Shown piece after piece: positions 51,959-60,591 of a stretch of 64,000 nt of DNA. Numbering within the stretch: position 1 is the stretch's first letter; every line of letters starts with the position of its first letter. The notes under the pieces are model-generated. The model was given only the letters and a program-made list of their open reading frames with translations, made no database searches and was not told where the DNA came from. The position numbers and the translations under genes were made by a program. Source of the DNA: Rhizobium mongolense subsp. loessense (GTDB lineage: Bacteria > Pseudomonadota > Alphaproteobacteria > Rhizobiales > Rhizobiaceae); assembly GCF_900099775.1 (NCBI RefSeq), contig NZ_FMTM01000011.1, positions 1 through 64,000 of the forward strand. Direction: 5' to 3'.

Positions 51959-53566
51959 TCACATCCTAAACAGACCGAAGCGCGTGTCCTCGATCGGCGC
52001 ATTCAGCGCCGCTGACAGCGACAGGCCGAGCACATCGCGGCTCTTTGCAGGGCCGATGATGCCGTCGTCCCAAAGGCGGGCGGAGGCATAGAGGGGATGG
52101 CTCTGGCTTTCGAAGAGATCGAGAACCGGCTTTTTGAAAGCCGCCTCGTCTTCTGCATTCCAGGGCGTTCCGGCGCGGATCAGCGCTTCGCTGCGAACGG
52201 TCGCAAGCACGCCTGCCGCCTGCTCGCCGCCCATTACGGAAATCCTGCTGTTCGGCCAGGTCCAGAGGAAGCGCGGCAAAAAGGCCCGGCCCGCCATGCC
52301 GTAATTGCCGGCGCCGAAGGAGCCGCCGATCAACATGGTGATCTTCGGTACCTTGGTGGTTGCCACCGCCGTGACCAGTTTGGCGCCATGCTTGGCGATA
52401 CCTTCCGTCTCGTATTTGCGCCCGACCATGAAGCCGGTGATGTTCTGCAAAAAGACCAGCGGGATTTTCCGTTGCGAGCAGAGCTCGACAAAATGTGCGC
52501 CCTTGACCGCAGATTCAGAAAACAGGACGCCGTTGTTGGCAAGGATCCCGACAGGGATGCCATGGATATGCGCAAAGCCGCAGACGAGCGTGGCGCCGTA
52601 GCGCGCCTTGAACTCGTCAAAACGCGAACCGTCGACGATGCGGGCGATAACCTCGCGGACCTCGTAGGGCGTGCGAAGGTCGGCGGGCACGATACCGGCG
52701 ATTTCCTCCGGATCGTAGTGCGGCGGCTCTGCTTGGCGAAGCTCGACCGTATGCGCTTTTTGCCGGTTCAGCGATGCAACGGCGCGGCGTGTCAGCGCCA
52801 GGGCGTGGGTATCGTCGCGCGCCAGATAGTCGGCAACGCCAGAAAGGCGCGTGTGCACGTCGCCGCCGCCGAGCTCTTCGGCAGAGACCACCTCGCCCGT
52901 CGCCGCTTTGACAAGCGGCGGCCCCGCGAGGAAGATGGTTCCCTGCCCTTCCACGATGATGGCTTCGTCAGACATGGCAGGGACATAGGCGCCACCTGCC
53001 GTGCAAGAGCCCATCACCACGGCAATCTGCGGGATTCCGGCCGCCGACATATTGGCCTGGTTGAAGAAGATCCGGCCGAAGTGATCACGATCGGGAAAGA
53101 CCTCGTCCTGGTTGGGCAGATTGGCGCCGCCGGAATCAACCAAATAGATGCAGGGCAGGTTGTTCGCCGCTGCGATCTCCTGCGCCCTTAGGTGCTTCTT
53201 CACCGTCATCGGATAGTAAGTGCCGCCTTTGACCGTCGCATCGTTGCAGACGATCATGCATTCGCGACCTGCGATGCGACCGATTCCCGTGATCAGCCCG
53301 GCTGCCGGCGCCTCATCGCCGTACATGCCGTAAGCAGCTGTCGCAGCAATCTCCAGAAACGGTGTTGCCGGGTCGATCAATCCCATGACCCTGTCGCGCG
53401 GCAGCATCTTGCCGCGACCCACATGCCGCTCGCGTGCCGCCGTTCCGCCGCCGTCCTGGGCCGATCGCGCGACGTCCTCAACAAGCCTGATAGCCTCCTG
53501 CATGGCCGCCTGATTGGCCCTGAAGGTTTCAGAATTGATCGCAATCTGAGATTTGAGTACGGTCAT
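51959..53566 (-). CDS. liuB: Methylcrotonyl-CoA carboxylase beta subunit (535 aa)
   Basis: Carboxyltransferase subunit that moves CO2 from biotin to 3-methylcrotonyl-CoA. Acyl-CoA carboxyltransferase motifs: ARERHVGRGKMLPRDRV, YLVDSGGANLPNQDEVFPDR, MGSCTAGGAYVPAMSDE and, in the C-terminal half, NNGVLFSESAVKGAHFVELC and IGGSFGAGNYGMAGRAFLPR with oxyanion glycines. Length is normal. Four-base ATGA overlap with the isovaleryl-CoA dehydrogenase gene upstream. Confidence 0.95.
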   Translation of the reverse strand: MTVLKSQIAINSETFRANQAAMQEAIRLVEDVARSAQDGGGTAARERHVGRGKMLPRDRVMGLIDPATPFLEIAATAAYGMYGDEAPAAGLITGIGRIAGRECMIVCNDATVKGGTYYPMTVKKHLRAQEIAAANNLPCIYLVDSGGANLPNQDEVFPDRDHFGRIFFNQANMSAAGIPQIAVVMGSCTAGGAYVPAMSDEAIIVEGQGTIFLAGPPLVKAATGEVVSAEELGGGDVHTRLSGVADYLARDDTHALALTRRAVASLNRQKAHTVELRQAEPPHYDPEEIAGIVPADLRTPYEVREVIARIVDGSRFDEFKARYGATLVCGFAHIHGIPVGILANNGVLFSESAVKGAHFVELCSQRKIPLVFLQNITGFMVGRKYETEGIAKHGAKLVTAVATTKVPKITMLIGGSFGAGNYGMAGRAFLPRFLWTWPNSRISVMGGEQAAGVLATVRSEALIRAGTPWNAEDEAAFKKPVLDLFESQSHPLYASARLWDDGIIGPAKSRDVLGLSLSAALNAPIEDTRFGLFRM

Positions 53567-54726
53567 GCCGTCTCCGCAAAGAGCTCGCGTCCGATCAGCA
53601 TTCGCCGGATTTCGGAGGTTCCGGCGCCGATCTCGTAGAGCTTGGCGTCCCTCAAGAGCCGCCCTGCGGCATAATCATTGGTGTAGCCATTGCCGCCAAG
53701 CGCCTGGATCGCTTCGAGCGCCATGCCAGTTGCCTTTTCCGCTGCATAAAGAATGCAACCTGCAGCATCCTTGCGGGTCGTCTCGCCGCGGTCGCAGGCC
53801 GCCGCCACCGCATAGGCATAGGCGCGCGCCGTATTCAGCGTCACATACATGTCGGCGAGCTTGGCCTGCATCAACTGGAATTCGCCGATCGCCCGGCCGA
53901 ACTGCTTGCGTTCATGCAGATAGGGCAGAACAAGATCGACGCAAGCCGCCATGATACCGACGGGACCGGCCGAAAGCACCACGCGTTCGTAATCCAGGCC
54001 TGACATCAGTATCTTCACGCCGTCGCCGATTGCGCCCAGCACGTTCTCCTCTGGCACTTCGCAGTCTCGAAAGATCAGCTCGCAGGTGTTCGAACCCCGC
54101 ATTCCGAGCTTGTCGAGTTTCTGGCCTGTCGCAAACCCCTGGAAGGTCTTCTCGACAAGGAACGCCGTGATTCCGCGCGGTCCGGCCTCAGGGTCGGTCT
54201 TGGCGTAGACCACGAGAAGATCGGCATCCGGGCCATTGGTGATCCACATCTTGTTGCCGTTCAGGAAGTATCGGTCGCCGCGCTTTTCGGCCTTGAGCTT
54301 CATCGAAACGACATCAGAACCGGCATCCGGCTCCGACATGGCGAGTGCGCCGACATGTTCGCCCGAGATAAGCTTGGGCAGATAGCGGCTCTTTTGCGCG
54401 TCATTGCCGTTGCGGTTGATCTGATTGACGCACAGGTTGGAATGCGCCCCATAGCTCAAGCCGACAGAGGCCGAGGCGCGACTGATCTCCTCCATGGCGA
54501 CGCAATGGGCGAGATAACCAAGACCTGCGCCGCCATAAGCGTCGTCCGCCGTGATGCCGAGCAGGCCCATATCTCCCATCTCCCGCCAGAGCGGTGCTGG
54601 AAAATTGTTACTGCGATCGGTCTCTGCCGCCAGCGGCGCAATGCGTCCACTCGCAAACCGCCTGACACTTTCGCGCAAGGCTTCGATCTCGTCACCGAGT
54701 GCGAAATTCAACCCACCTGAATACAT
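53563..54726 (-). CDS. liuA: Isovaleryl-CoA dehydrogenase (387 aa)
   Basis: FAD-dependent acyl-CoA dehydrogenase for the third step of leucine breakdown, first gene of the operon. Signatures: GLLGITADDAYGGAGLGYLA, LAMSEPDAGSDVVSMKLKAE, NGNKMWITNGPDADLLVVYA, KLGMRGSNTCELIFRDCEVP, the catalytic-base region SGLDYERVVLSAGPVGIM (Glu as in isovaleryl-CoA dehydrogenases), and QALGGNGYTNDYAAGRLLRD. I start at ATG 54726 (GGGGAGAGG upstream) and not at 54885, whose 53-residue extension is out of character. Confidence 0.95.
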   Translation of the reverse strand: MYSGGLNFALGDEIEALRESVRRFASGRIAPLAAETDRSNNFPAPLWREMGDMGLLGITADDAYGGAGLGYLAHCVAMEEISRASASVGLSYGAHSNLCVNQINRNGNDAQKSRYLPKLISGEHVGALAMSEPDAGSDVVSMKLKAEKRGDRYFLNGNKMWITNGPDADLLVVYAKTDPEAGPRGITAFLVEKTFQGFATGQKLDKLGMRGSNTCELIFRDCEVPEENVLGAIGDGVKILMSGLDYERVVLSAGPVGIMAACVDLVLPYLHERKQFGRAIGEFQLMQAKLADMYVTLNTARAYAYAVAAACDRGETTRKDAAGCILYAAEKATGMALEAIQALGGNGYTNDYAAGRLLRDAKLYEIGAGTSEIRRMLIGRELFAETA

Positions 54727-55049
54727 CCGGCCTCTCCCCTTAGCCGTCGATCGCGCCGCATCGTCACCGGCATCTGCTCTCCTTCGAGGTCGCAGTGTTG
54801 ATCCATGATACTGGAAGCATTGCTCCTCCGCTTCCTCAGTCCATGTCAGAACGATAGCACCCGATCCGCAGAATTTCCCCACCAAAAATGCTACCGTTGC
54901 GCATCAATCGAAAAGCGAACGGCCATGCTGGCGATATTTTCATAAAGGTGCTTGATCGGCGGTTATTGAACCATCTGCCGCCGCCATTTTGATGCGGCAA
55001 GCAGCCGGCCCGCAGCCGGCGCTGTTGGCACGCGCCACCGCACACCTGA
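54727..55049. other. Intergenic region upstream of the leucine operon
   Basis: About 320 bases presumably holding the liu operon promoter. No liuR-type MerR regulator gene is adjacent and I see no clear operator. Confidence 0.4.
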
Positions 55050-56081
55050 TCAATTGATCTTCACGCCCTTCGAGCGCATGCGCGAAACGGTCTCACGCTC
55101 GGCGCGCTTGCACCGCATGGGCGGCAAACCGCGGTCCATCAGGTCCATGTCCTCCAACACCATGTCGCCCATCTTCTTGAAGGCACTGTCGAGTGCGCCG
55201 GCACGATGGGCTGAGCGGATGAACCCCTTTAAACTGCGCACCGGATGGTGAAGCGGCAGCGGCTCTTCCGGATACACGTCGCTTGCCGCAACGATATGGC
55301 CAGATGCGACGGCGGCCATCAGTGCATCGAAATCGACGACATCGGCCCGACTGAGCAGGATGAACGCCGAGCCGGGCCGCATGCTGGCAAACGCCTCAGC
55401 ATTGAGGAATTGCTTGTTCTCACTGGTCACCGCCGCAACGACAAAAACGAAATCGCTCTCGGTTAGGACCTCTCTTAGGCTCGCCGCTTCGACGCCGTTC
55501 TCCTCCAGGATGGAGCGCGGCAGCCAGGGATCGAAGACCCGGATCTTCGCCCGGAAACCGCAAAGCACGCGCCGGAGTGCCTTGCCGAGGTCGCCAAAGC
55601 CGATGATGCCGATCTCGGAGCCTGCAATCAGACGGGAACTTGCATTGCCCTCTCCGCCCCAAAGCTCTCTGCCATTACGAAATGCCAAGTCCTGGTCAAC
55701 GATGCCGCGCGCGAGCGAAAGTGCAAAACCCAGACCGATCTCCGCCACGGGTTCGGCAAAGACCTGTCCCGTTGTGACGACGTGAATGCCGCGCTCAAAG
55801 AGGATTTCATAAGGCATATTGTTGATGAGATTGCTTTCGACGTTCAGCACGCAGCGCAGTTCGGGCATACGCGCCAAGGTCCCGGCCGACAACGGCGGCT
55901 GGCCGATGATGTAACGCGCCTTGCCGAGAATGCCATCGCCGAGCCCGGCGATATTTTCCGGATCGGCCTCGATGATCTGATATCTGGCGTGCAACTGTTT
56001 TCGCGCCGCCTCGGTAAAGATCAGATCGAGCGTGCGCGGCTCCGGCGCGCTGATCGCCAGTGGCCGCTCGTCATGTGCCAT
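55050..56081 (-). CDS. D-isomer-specific 2-hydroxyacid dehydrogenase (343 aa)
   Basis: NAD(P)-dependent 2-hydroxyacid/phosphoglycerate-dehydrogenase-like enzyme. N-terminal substrate domain, then VAEIGLGFALSLARGI, the NAD loop IGIIGFGDLGKALRRVL (about residues 156-172), FVFVVAAVTSENKQFLNAEA, RPGSAFILLSRADVVDFDAL with the catalytic Arg/Asn-like position, DVYPEEPLPLHHPVRSL with Glu, and RSAHRAG supplying the His. GGGAGGAGAAG precedes the start. Substrate unknown. Confidence 0.88.
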   Translation of the reverse strand: MAHDERPLAISAPEPRTLDLIFTEAARKQLHARYQIIEADPENIAGLGDGILGKARYIIGQPPLSAGTLARMPELRCVLNVESNLINNMPYEILFERGIHVVTTGQVFAEPVAEIGLGFALSLARGIVDQDLAFRNGRELWGGEGNASSRLIAGSEIGIIGFGDLGKALRRVLCGFRAKIRVFDPWLPRSILEENGVEAASLREVLTESDFVFVVAAVTSENKQFLNAEAFASMRPGSAFILLSRADVVDFDALMAAVASGHIVAASDVYPEEPLPLHHPVRSLKGFIRSAHRAGALDSAFKKMGDMVLEDMDLMDRGLPPMRCKRAERETVSRMRSKGVKIN

Positions 56082-56281
56082 CTCTTCTCCTCCCGCAGCA
56101 CTTCAGGGCCGCCTGCTTAACGCACCCAAGAGCAACCCGCATTCGTTCAGACGCCAGCCCGAGGTTTCGCGGCCATTTCAAGGGCGTGTTGTGATCGCCG
56201 CCCCTCGGACAAGAGCGCGATTTTCGATGAAGGTCTATAGCAAATCAGGCGCAGGCAACACCCTCTGCCTAGGCAGACGCC

Positions 56282-56467
56282 TCAGTGACCGAGGTCAAGC
56301 TTGAGCTGCTCGCCGCCGCGCGTCTTGACGAGATATCGGTTCGGCGGTCTCATCAACTGGATCCGCTCGAGGAGCTTTTCACGGCGTTCCAGATCGCGCT
56401 CGCGCGCCGAGCGGGATGCAGCAACAAAAGCCAAGGCATTCTGTATAACGAGTTCTGCGTGCGTCAT
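56282..56467 (-). CDS. Small hypothetical protein (61 aa)
   Basis: Starts MTHAELVIQNALAFVAASRS, followed by a charged helix (RERDLERREKLLERIQLMRP) and a tail ending KLDLGH. GGAG lies 6 bases before ATG 56467. Soluble, basic, no family recognised. The frame is open further upstream, but composition changes there. Confidence 0.45.
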   Translation of the reverse strand: MTHAELVIQNALAFVAASRSARERDLERREKLLERIQLMRPPNRYLVKTRGGEQLKLDLGH

Positions 56468-56767
56468 GAGCATCTCCGTTACATTTGTTCCCTTTATGTT
56501 CTCATTTCTGAGGAAAGTCAACCTGGCGAGGGAGCACGGCGATTTCCAGCGTCTTTTCACGGACCACGGCTGAAGTGAGCCTGATGCTTCACTCGCGAGC
56601 GATTGCCGATGGACGATATCATCCGGGCGCTCGCTCAAGGCCCGGTTCCCGAAAAGCATCGGCCATTATCGTCGAGAGGCCGAGGCGAAGAGGGCGGGAT
56701 CGCTTCCAGCGATCCCGCCCTCTTTCCCGGCCCACGGATGCGGTTTGGCAACGGTGTTCGGCGGCGC
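56468..56767. other. Intergenic region carrying the Hsp20 terminator
   Basis: About 300 bases between two minus-strand genes. Apart from the strong hairpin at 56688-56724 I see nothing; open frames on the plus strand are Arg-rich and lack ribosome sites. Confidence 0.5.
56688..56724 (-). terminator. Long perfect hairpin after Hsp20
   Basis: AAGAGGGCGGGATCGCT (56688-56704) and AGCGATCCCGCCCTCTT (56708-56724) form a perfect 17-bp stem with a 3-base loop. It sits about 45 bases beyond the hsp20 stop. The T-run is weak on both strands, but the stem is strong enough to act as a terminator or mRNA 3' stabiliser. Confidence 0.75.
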
Positions 56768-57274
56768 CTAGCTGTTGATCGTAATGCGCTTGGCGGTCGA
56801 TTGCGCCGTTTCGGAGCGTGGCAGGGTGATCGTCAAGACGCCGTTTTTGAACGAAGCGTCGACCTTGTCTTCCTGCACCTCGTTATTGAGCGATAGGCGG
56901 CGTTCGAAGCGGCCATAGAACCGCTCGGAGAATTGCCGGTCCTTATCCTCGCTGTCGGCCCGCTTTTCACCGCGGATCGTCAGGATGCCATTGTCGATCA
57001 GAAGTTCGATATCCTTCTCGTCCATTCCTGGGATTTCGGCGACGATACGGATGTCCTTGTCGGTCTCCGAGACTTCGATCTTCGGCCAGGCCGTTTCGAA
57101 CATGAAACCGGACCCGACAGTCGGAAAATGGCCTTCGACGCCGCGGAAGACATCATCGAACAACCTGTTCATCTCGCGATGAAGCGCAAGGAACGGATGC
57201 TGGTCTCTGCCTCCATAGCCTGTCGGGACCGGACTGTTGCTGCGGCCCCAGGGAATGAGATCACGAACGCTCAT
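56768..57274 (-). CDS. Small heat shock protein Hsp20/alpha-crystallin (168 aa)
   Basis: ATP-independent holdase. Hydrophobic/variable N-terminus with FLALHREMNRLFDDVFRGVE, alpha-crystallin domain from about residue 60 (WPKIEVSETDKDIRIVAEIP to VLTITLPRS), with the diagnostic FKNGVLTITLP and the IXI-like tail ITINS. GGAGGCTTAG precedes ATG. It diverges from groESL, forming a heat-shock pair of transcription units. No ROSE-type thermometer is obvious in its short leader. Confidence 0.93.
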   Translation of the reverse strand: MSVRDLIPWGRSNSPVPTGYGGRDQHPFLALHREMNRLFDDVFRGVEGHFPTVGSGFMFETAWPKIEVSETDKDIRIVAEIPGMDEKDIELLIDNGILTIRGEKRADSEDKDRQFSERFYGRFERRLSLNNEVQEDKVDASFKNGVLTITLPRSETAQSTAKRITINS

Positions 57275-57617
57275 CTAAGCCTCCATGTTTTCAACGCGCC
57301 AGATCATCCGGCGCTCTCGCCTTTGCCCAAATGGGCATCAGGCGACTGCATGAGTCACTCTTCCAAACACTTGACACTGCGCAGAACTGCCTGCGTCGCA
57401 TCACAGGTTAAACGCTGATGGCGAAGCTTCCGTTCCGGCGCGTTAGCACTCTCCTGACAAGAGTGCTAATTTTTTGCAGTCGCCCTCTTGAAATTCGAAA
57501 AAATCGGTAGCAGATTTTTTCCGCCGAGCGGTCAGGAAGGCTCGGCAGACGCCCGGATTGGTCAACTGGTCCGGGAGCGTGATAAGTGATCATCATCGTT
57601 TGTCCATGGAGGAAGAC
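57275..57617. promoter_or_regulatory. Divergent heat-shock promoter region
   Basis: About 340 bases between hsp20 and groES, carrying the CIRCE element at 57443-57469 and a TTGACA at 57371-57376. The remaining leader to groES is about 148 bases. Confidence 0.6.
57443..57469. promoter_or_regulatory. CIRCE operator (HrcA binding site)
   Basis: TTAGCACTC, nine bases, GAGTGCTAA: an exact copy of the CIRCE consensus. It is followed by a run of T. It places groESL under HrcA repression; HrcA itself is not encoded in the window. Confidence 0.97.
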
Positions 57618-57932
57618 ATGACGTTCCGACCGCTTCATGATCGCATTCTCGTCCGCCGTGTTGAGTCCGAAGAAAGGACCAAAGGCGGCATCATCATTCC
57701 CGACACCGCCAAGGAAAAGCCGCAGGAAGGCGAAGTCATCGCCGTCGGCCCCGGCGCGCGCAATGACGCCGGCCAGATCCAGCCGCTCGACGTCAAGGCG
57801 GGCGACCGTATCCTGTTCGGCAAATGGTCCGGAACCGAGATCAAGATTAACGGCGAAGATCTGCTGATCATGAAGGAAAGCGACGTAATGGGCATCATCG
57901 AGGTTCCGGCGGCCGGCAAGAAGGCCGCTTGA
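57618..57932 (+). CDS. groES: Co-chaperonin GroES (104 aa)
   Basis: Heptameric lid of the GroEL chaperonin. FRPLHDRILVRRVESEERTK opens the protein; the mobile loop follows (TKGGIIIPDTAKEKPQEGEV), then VGPGARND and the C-terminal KINGEDLLIMKESDVMGIIE. GGAGG is 5 bases before ATG. Followed by groEL after 48 bases; the pair is under the CIRCE element. Confidence 0.98.
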   Translation: MTFRPLHDRILVRRVESEERTKGGIIIPDTAKEKPQEGEVIAVGPGARNDAGQIQPLDVKAGDRILFGKWSGTEIKINGEDLLIMKESDVMGIIEVPAAGKKAA

Positions 57933-57980
57933 GGCGCCCTTCAGCTAACGCCAGCCGGCTACCAATGGAGGAGTAAAAAC

Positions 57981-59612
57981 ATGGCTGCCAAAGAAGTCAA
58001 ATTCCACACCGACGCGCGTGACCGCATGCTGCGCGGGGTCGACGTGCTTGCCAACGCGGTCAAGGTGACGCTCGGTCCGAAGGGCCGTAACGTCGTGATC
58101 GACAAGTCCTTCGGCGCGCCGCGCATCACCAAGGACGGTGTTTCGGTCGCCAAGGAAATCGAACTTGAGGACAAGTTCGAAAACATGGGCGCGCAGATGC
58201 TGCGCGAAGTCGCGTCGAAGACCAGCGACGTTGCCGGCGACGGCACGACGACGGCGACCGTTCTTGCCCAGGCGATCGTTCGCGAAGGCGCCAAGGCCGT
58301 TGCTGCCGGCATGAACCCGATGGACCTGAAGCGTGGTATCGATCTTGCTGTCGATGCCGTCGTCAAGGAACTGAAGAACAACGCCCGCAAGATCTCCAAT
58401 AATGCCGAGATCGCCCAGGTCGGCTCGATCTCCGCCAACGGGGATGCCGAAATCGGCAGTTTCCTTGCTGAAGCCATGCAGAAGGTCGGCAATGAAGGCG
58501 TCATCACCGTCGAAGAAGCCAAGACCGCCGAAACCGAACTCGAAGTCGTCGAAGGCATGCAGTTTGACCGCGGCTACCTGTCACCGTACTTCGTGACCAA
58601 TCAGGACAAGATGCGGGTCGAGCTCGAGGATCCCTATGTTCTCATCCACGAGAAGAAGCTCTCGAACCTGCAGTCGATGCTTCCGGTTCTCGAAGCCGTC
58701 GTGCAATCGGGCAAGCCGCTGCTGATCATCGCTGAAGACGTCGAAGGCGAAGCGCTTGCAACGCTCGTCGTCAACAAGCTGCGCGGCGGGCTGAAGATTG
58801 CTGCCGTCAAGGCTCCGGGCTTCGGCGACCGCCGCAAGGCCATGCTCGAGGACATTGCGATCCTGACCGGTGGTACGGTCATCTCCGAAGACCTCGGCAT
58901 CAAGCTCGAGTCCGTCACCCTCGACATGCTCGGCCGCACAAAGAAAATCGCGATCGACAAGGAAAACACCACGATCATCGACGGCGCCGGCGCCAAGTCC
59001 GACATCGAAGGCCGCGTTGTCCAGATTAAGGCGCAGATCGAAGAAACCACCTCCGACTACGATCGCGAGAAGCTGCAGGAACGCCTTGCCAAGCTCGCAG
59101 GCGGCGTTGCCGTCATCCGCGTCGGCGGCTCGACGGAAGTCGAAGTGAAGGAAAAGAAGGACCGTGTCGACGATGCACTACATGCGACCCGCGCGGCAGT
59201 CGAGGAAGGCATCCTGCCAGGCGGCGGTGTAGCGCTGCTGCGCGCCGTCAAGGCGCTCGACAACCTCACCACTGCCAATTCTGACCAGCGTGTCGGCATC
59301 GAAATCGTCCGGCGCGCAATCGAATCTCCGGTGCGCCAGATCGCCGAGAATGCCGGGGCGGAAGGTTCGATCGTCGTCGGCAAGCTGCGCGAAAAAGCCG
59401 AATTCTCCTACGGCTGGAATGCTCAGACCAATGAATATGGCGATCTCTATCAGATGGGCGTGATCGACCCGGCCAAGGTCGTGCGCACAGCGCTTCAAGA
59501 TGCTGCCTCCGTTGCCGGCCTGCTGGTGACGACGGAAGCAATGGTGGCGGAAAAGCCAAAAAAGGAAGCCGCTGCCCCTGCTATGCCCCCCGGAGCCGGC
59601 ATGGACTTCTAG
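57981..59612 (+). CDS. groEL: Chaperonin GroEL (543 aa)
   Basis: 60-kDa chaperonin. ATP-site motifs VTLGPKGRNVVIDKSFGAP (about residues 29-47) and VAGDGTTTATVLAQAI (about 83-98, with Asp for hydrolysis), and AAVEEGILPGGGVALLRAV near residue 406 in the equatorial domain. The C-terminus ends in PAMPPGAGMDF, a short form of the usual Gly-Gly-Met tail. GGAGGAG precedes ATG. Rhizobia commonly carry several groEL copies; only one is seen here. Confidence 0.99.
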   Translation: MAAKEVKFHTDARDRMLRGVDVLANAVKVTLGPKGRNVVIDKSFGAPRITKDGVSVAKEIELEDKFENMGAQMLREVASKTSDVAGDGTTTATVLAQAIVREGAKAVAAGMNPMDLKRGIDLAVDAVVKELKNNARKISNNAEIAQVGSISANGDAEIGSFLAEAMQKVGNEGVITVEEAKTAETELEVVEGMQFDRGYLSPYFVTNQDKMRVELEDPYVLIHEKKLSNLQSMLPVLEAVVQSGKPLLIIAEDVEGEALATLVVNKLRGGLKIAAVKAPGFGDRRKAMLEDIAILTGGTVISEDLGIKLESVTLDMLGRTKKIAIDKENTTIIDGAGAKSDIEGRVVQIKAQIEETTSDYDREKLQERLAKLAGGVAVIRVGGSTEVEVKEKKDRVDDALHATRAAVEEGILPGGGVALLRAVKALDNLTTANSDQRVGIEIVRRAIESPVRQIAENAGAEGSIVVGKLREKAEFSYGWNAQTNEYGDLYQMGVIDPAKVVRTALQDAASVAGLLVTTEAMVAEKPKKEAAAPAMPPGAGMDF

Positions 59613-59619
59613 GTTGACA

Positions 59620-59649
59620 TACGGCCCGCCTGGCGACGGGCGGGCCGTA
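59620..59649 (+). terminator. Perfect GC-rich hairpin after groEL
   Basis: TACGGCCCGCC (59620-59630) pairs exactly with GGCGGGCCGTA (59639-59649) over an 8-base loop. There is no T-run, so it may stabilise the groESL mRNA or cause partial termination before the small gene at 59666. Confidence 0.7.
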
Positions 59650-59665
59650 CCGAATGGAGGTCAAG

Positions 59666-59902
59666 ATGGTTCAGACGATCATCAACAGATCGGACGTGCC
59701 GCTCGATGCCCGTGACCTTGAGATGTGCCAATGCGTATTCGACGAGATTCGATCGGAAGCCAACGTGGCCAAGGATTGCGAAGAAGCGGAGCGGATTGCT
59801 GCCATAACGATCGAACTCTATCGCCAGGGCGTGCGCAGCCCAGACCATCTGAAGGTCATGGTAGAGGCGGCTCGCGGTCTTATCGCACCGCGCGAACAGT
59901 AG
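59666..59902 (+). CDS. Small hypothetical protein downstream of groEL (78 aa)
   Basis: Starts MVQTIINRSDVPLDARDLEM and includes CQCVFDEIRSEANVAKDCEE, a predominantly helical acidic protein with three Cys, ending APREQ. Good ribosome site (GGAGGTCAAG) 5-10 bases before ATG 59666. Family not recognised. It lies 16 bases after the groEL hairpin and is likely read through from groESL. Confidence 0.68.
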   Translation: MVQTIINRSDVPLDARDLEMCQCVFDEIRSEANVAKDCEEAERIAAITIELYRQGVRSPDHLKVMVEAARGLIAPREQ

Positions 59903-59928
59903 AGTGAATGGATGGCCAAGACTGGTCA

Positions 59929-59955
59929 TGCCCGTTTGAAACCCGCAAACGGGCA
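59929..59955 (+). terminator. Hairpin after the groEL-linked small gene
   Basis: TGCCCGTTTG (59929-59938) pairs exactly with CAAACGGGCA (59946-59955) over a 7-base loop. No T-run follows. Probable 3' end structure of the groESL transcript. Confidence 0.6.
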
Positions 59956-60149
59956 GGCAGTGAGATGGGAAGACAAAAGCTCAATAGCAGGAGCAGACGG
60001 TCTGCCGGCGAGGCGCTGGCGACATCCTTTGCGGCCCTGCATGTCCGCCGCTTGCCGATGATCTGAATTTTTCGCCCCTTTTTTGAGGAGGCTCCATGAA
60101 TCTGTGCTAAGTCGCGGTAAAGAACGCCACCATAGGACTTATCGCAGCC

Positions 60150-60437
60150 ATGATTGAACTTACGCCATCGCAGGTCGCAGCACTGAAACTCGCAAGAGAC
60201 GGCGATCTTTATCCTCAGCCGATGAAGAAGTGGACGCACCAAAACGCCACGGTGACGTACGCGAAAACCGACCGTTGGAAAGAACGTCCGCAGAAAGTGA
60301 AATCTGTAACCAGCAAGGCACTGGACGAATTGAAAGCGTCAGGGTTTCTGGAACGGCGCCATCTCGACCATGATGCTTCAAAGGACGTCTACGGGATCAC
60401 AATGGCTGGCAAGATGTGGCTGCTGAAGAATAAGTAG
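60150..60437 (+). CDS. Hypothetical protein, possible winged-helix fold (95 aa)
   Basis: Begins MIELTPSQVAALKLARDGDL and ends GITMAGKMWLLKNK. The pattern helix (TPSQVAALKLA) - helix (KALDELKASGFLERRH) - strand (DVYGITMAGKMWL) resembles a short winged-helix DNA-binding domain, where TSKALDELKASGFL would be the recognition part. That is shape-based inference. Ribosome site weak. No obvious operon partner. Confidence 0.6.
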   Translation: MIELTPSQVAALKLARDGDLYPQPMKKWTHQNATVTYAKTDRWKERPQKVKSVTSKALDELKASGFLERRHLDHDASKDVYGITMAGKMWLLKNK

Positions 60438-60491
60438 GGACCCAGATCCTCATCAGACTTTTGATCCTGACCAGTCTGCCGTTCAACGCCT

Positions 60492-60559
60492 AAACGATCG
60501 TTTTCCAGGAGCTGAGAAAACGTTTTCGCAATTGACATTGTTGTTGCGAAAAGGTTTTC
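60492..60559. promoter_or_regulatory. Promoter with three LacI-family operator-like palindromes
   Basis: AAACGATCGTTT (60492-60503), GAAAACGTTTTC (60516-60527) and GAAAAGGTTTTC (60548-60559) are palindromes (the last with a central mismatch) of the GAAANCGNTTTC type bound by LacI-family repressors. A TTGACA -35-like box lies at 60532-60537 between the second and third. This suggests autoregulation by the adjacent LacI-type gene. Confidence 0.72.
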
Positions 60560-60591
60560 TCTTGCATGGTCACGGGTGAGAGAATGAGACT

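Noticed and set aside
53563..54885. Longer form of isovaleryl-CoA dehydrogenase (440 codons)
   Set aside because: The 53-residue extension is unlike the family, while GGGGAGAGG precedes the ATG at 54726.
57959..58558. Long minus-strand open frame (199 codons) opposite groEL
   Set aside because: Ser/Ala/Thr-rich antisense shadow of a certain gene with high third-position GC; no ribosome site.
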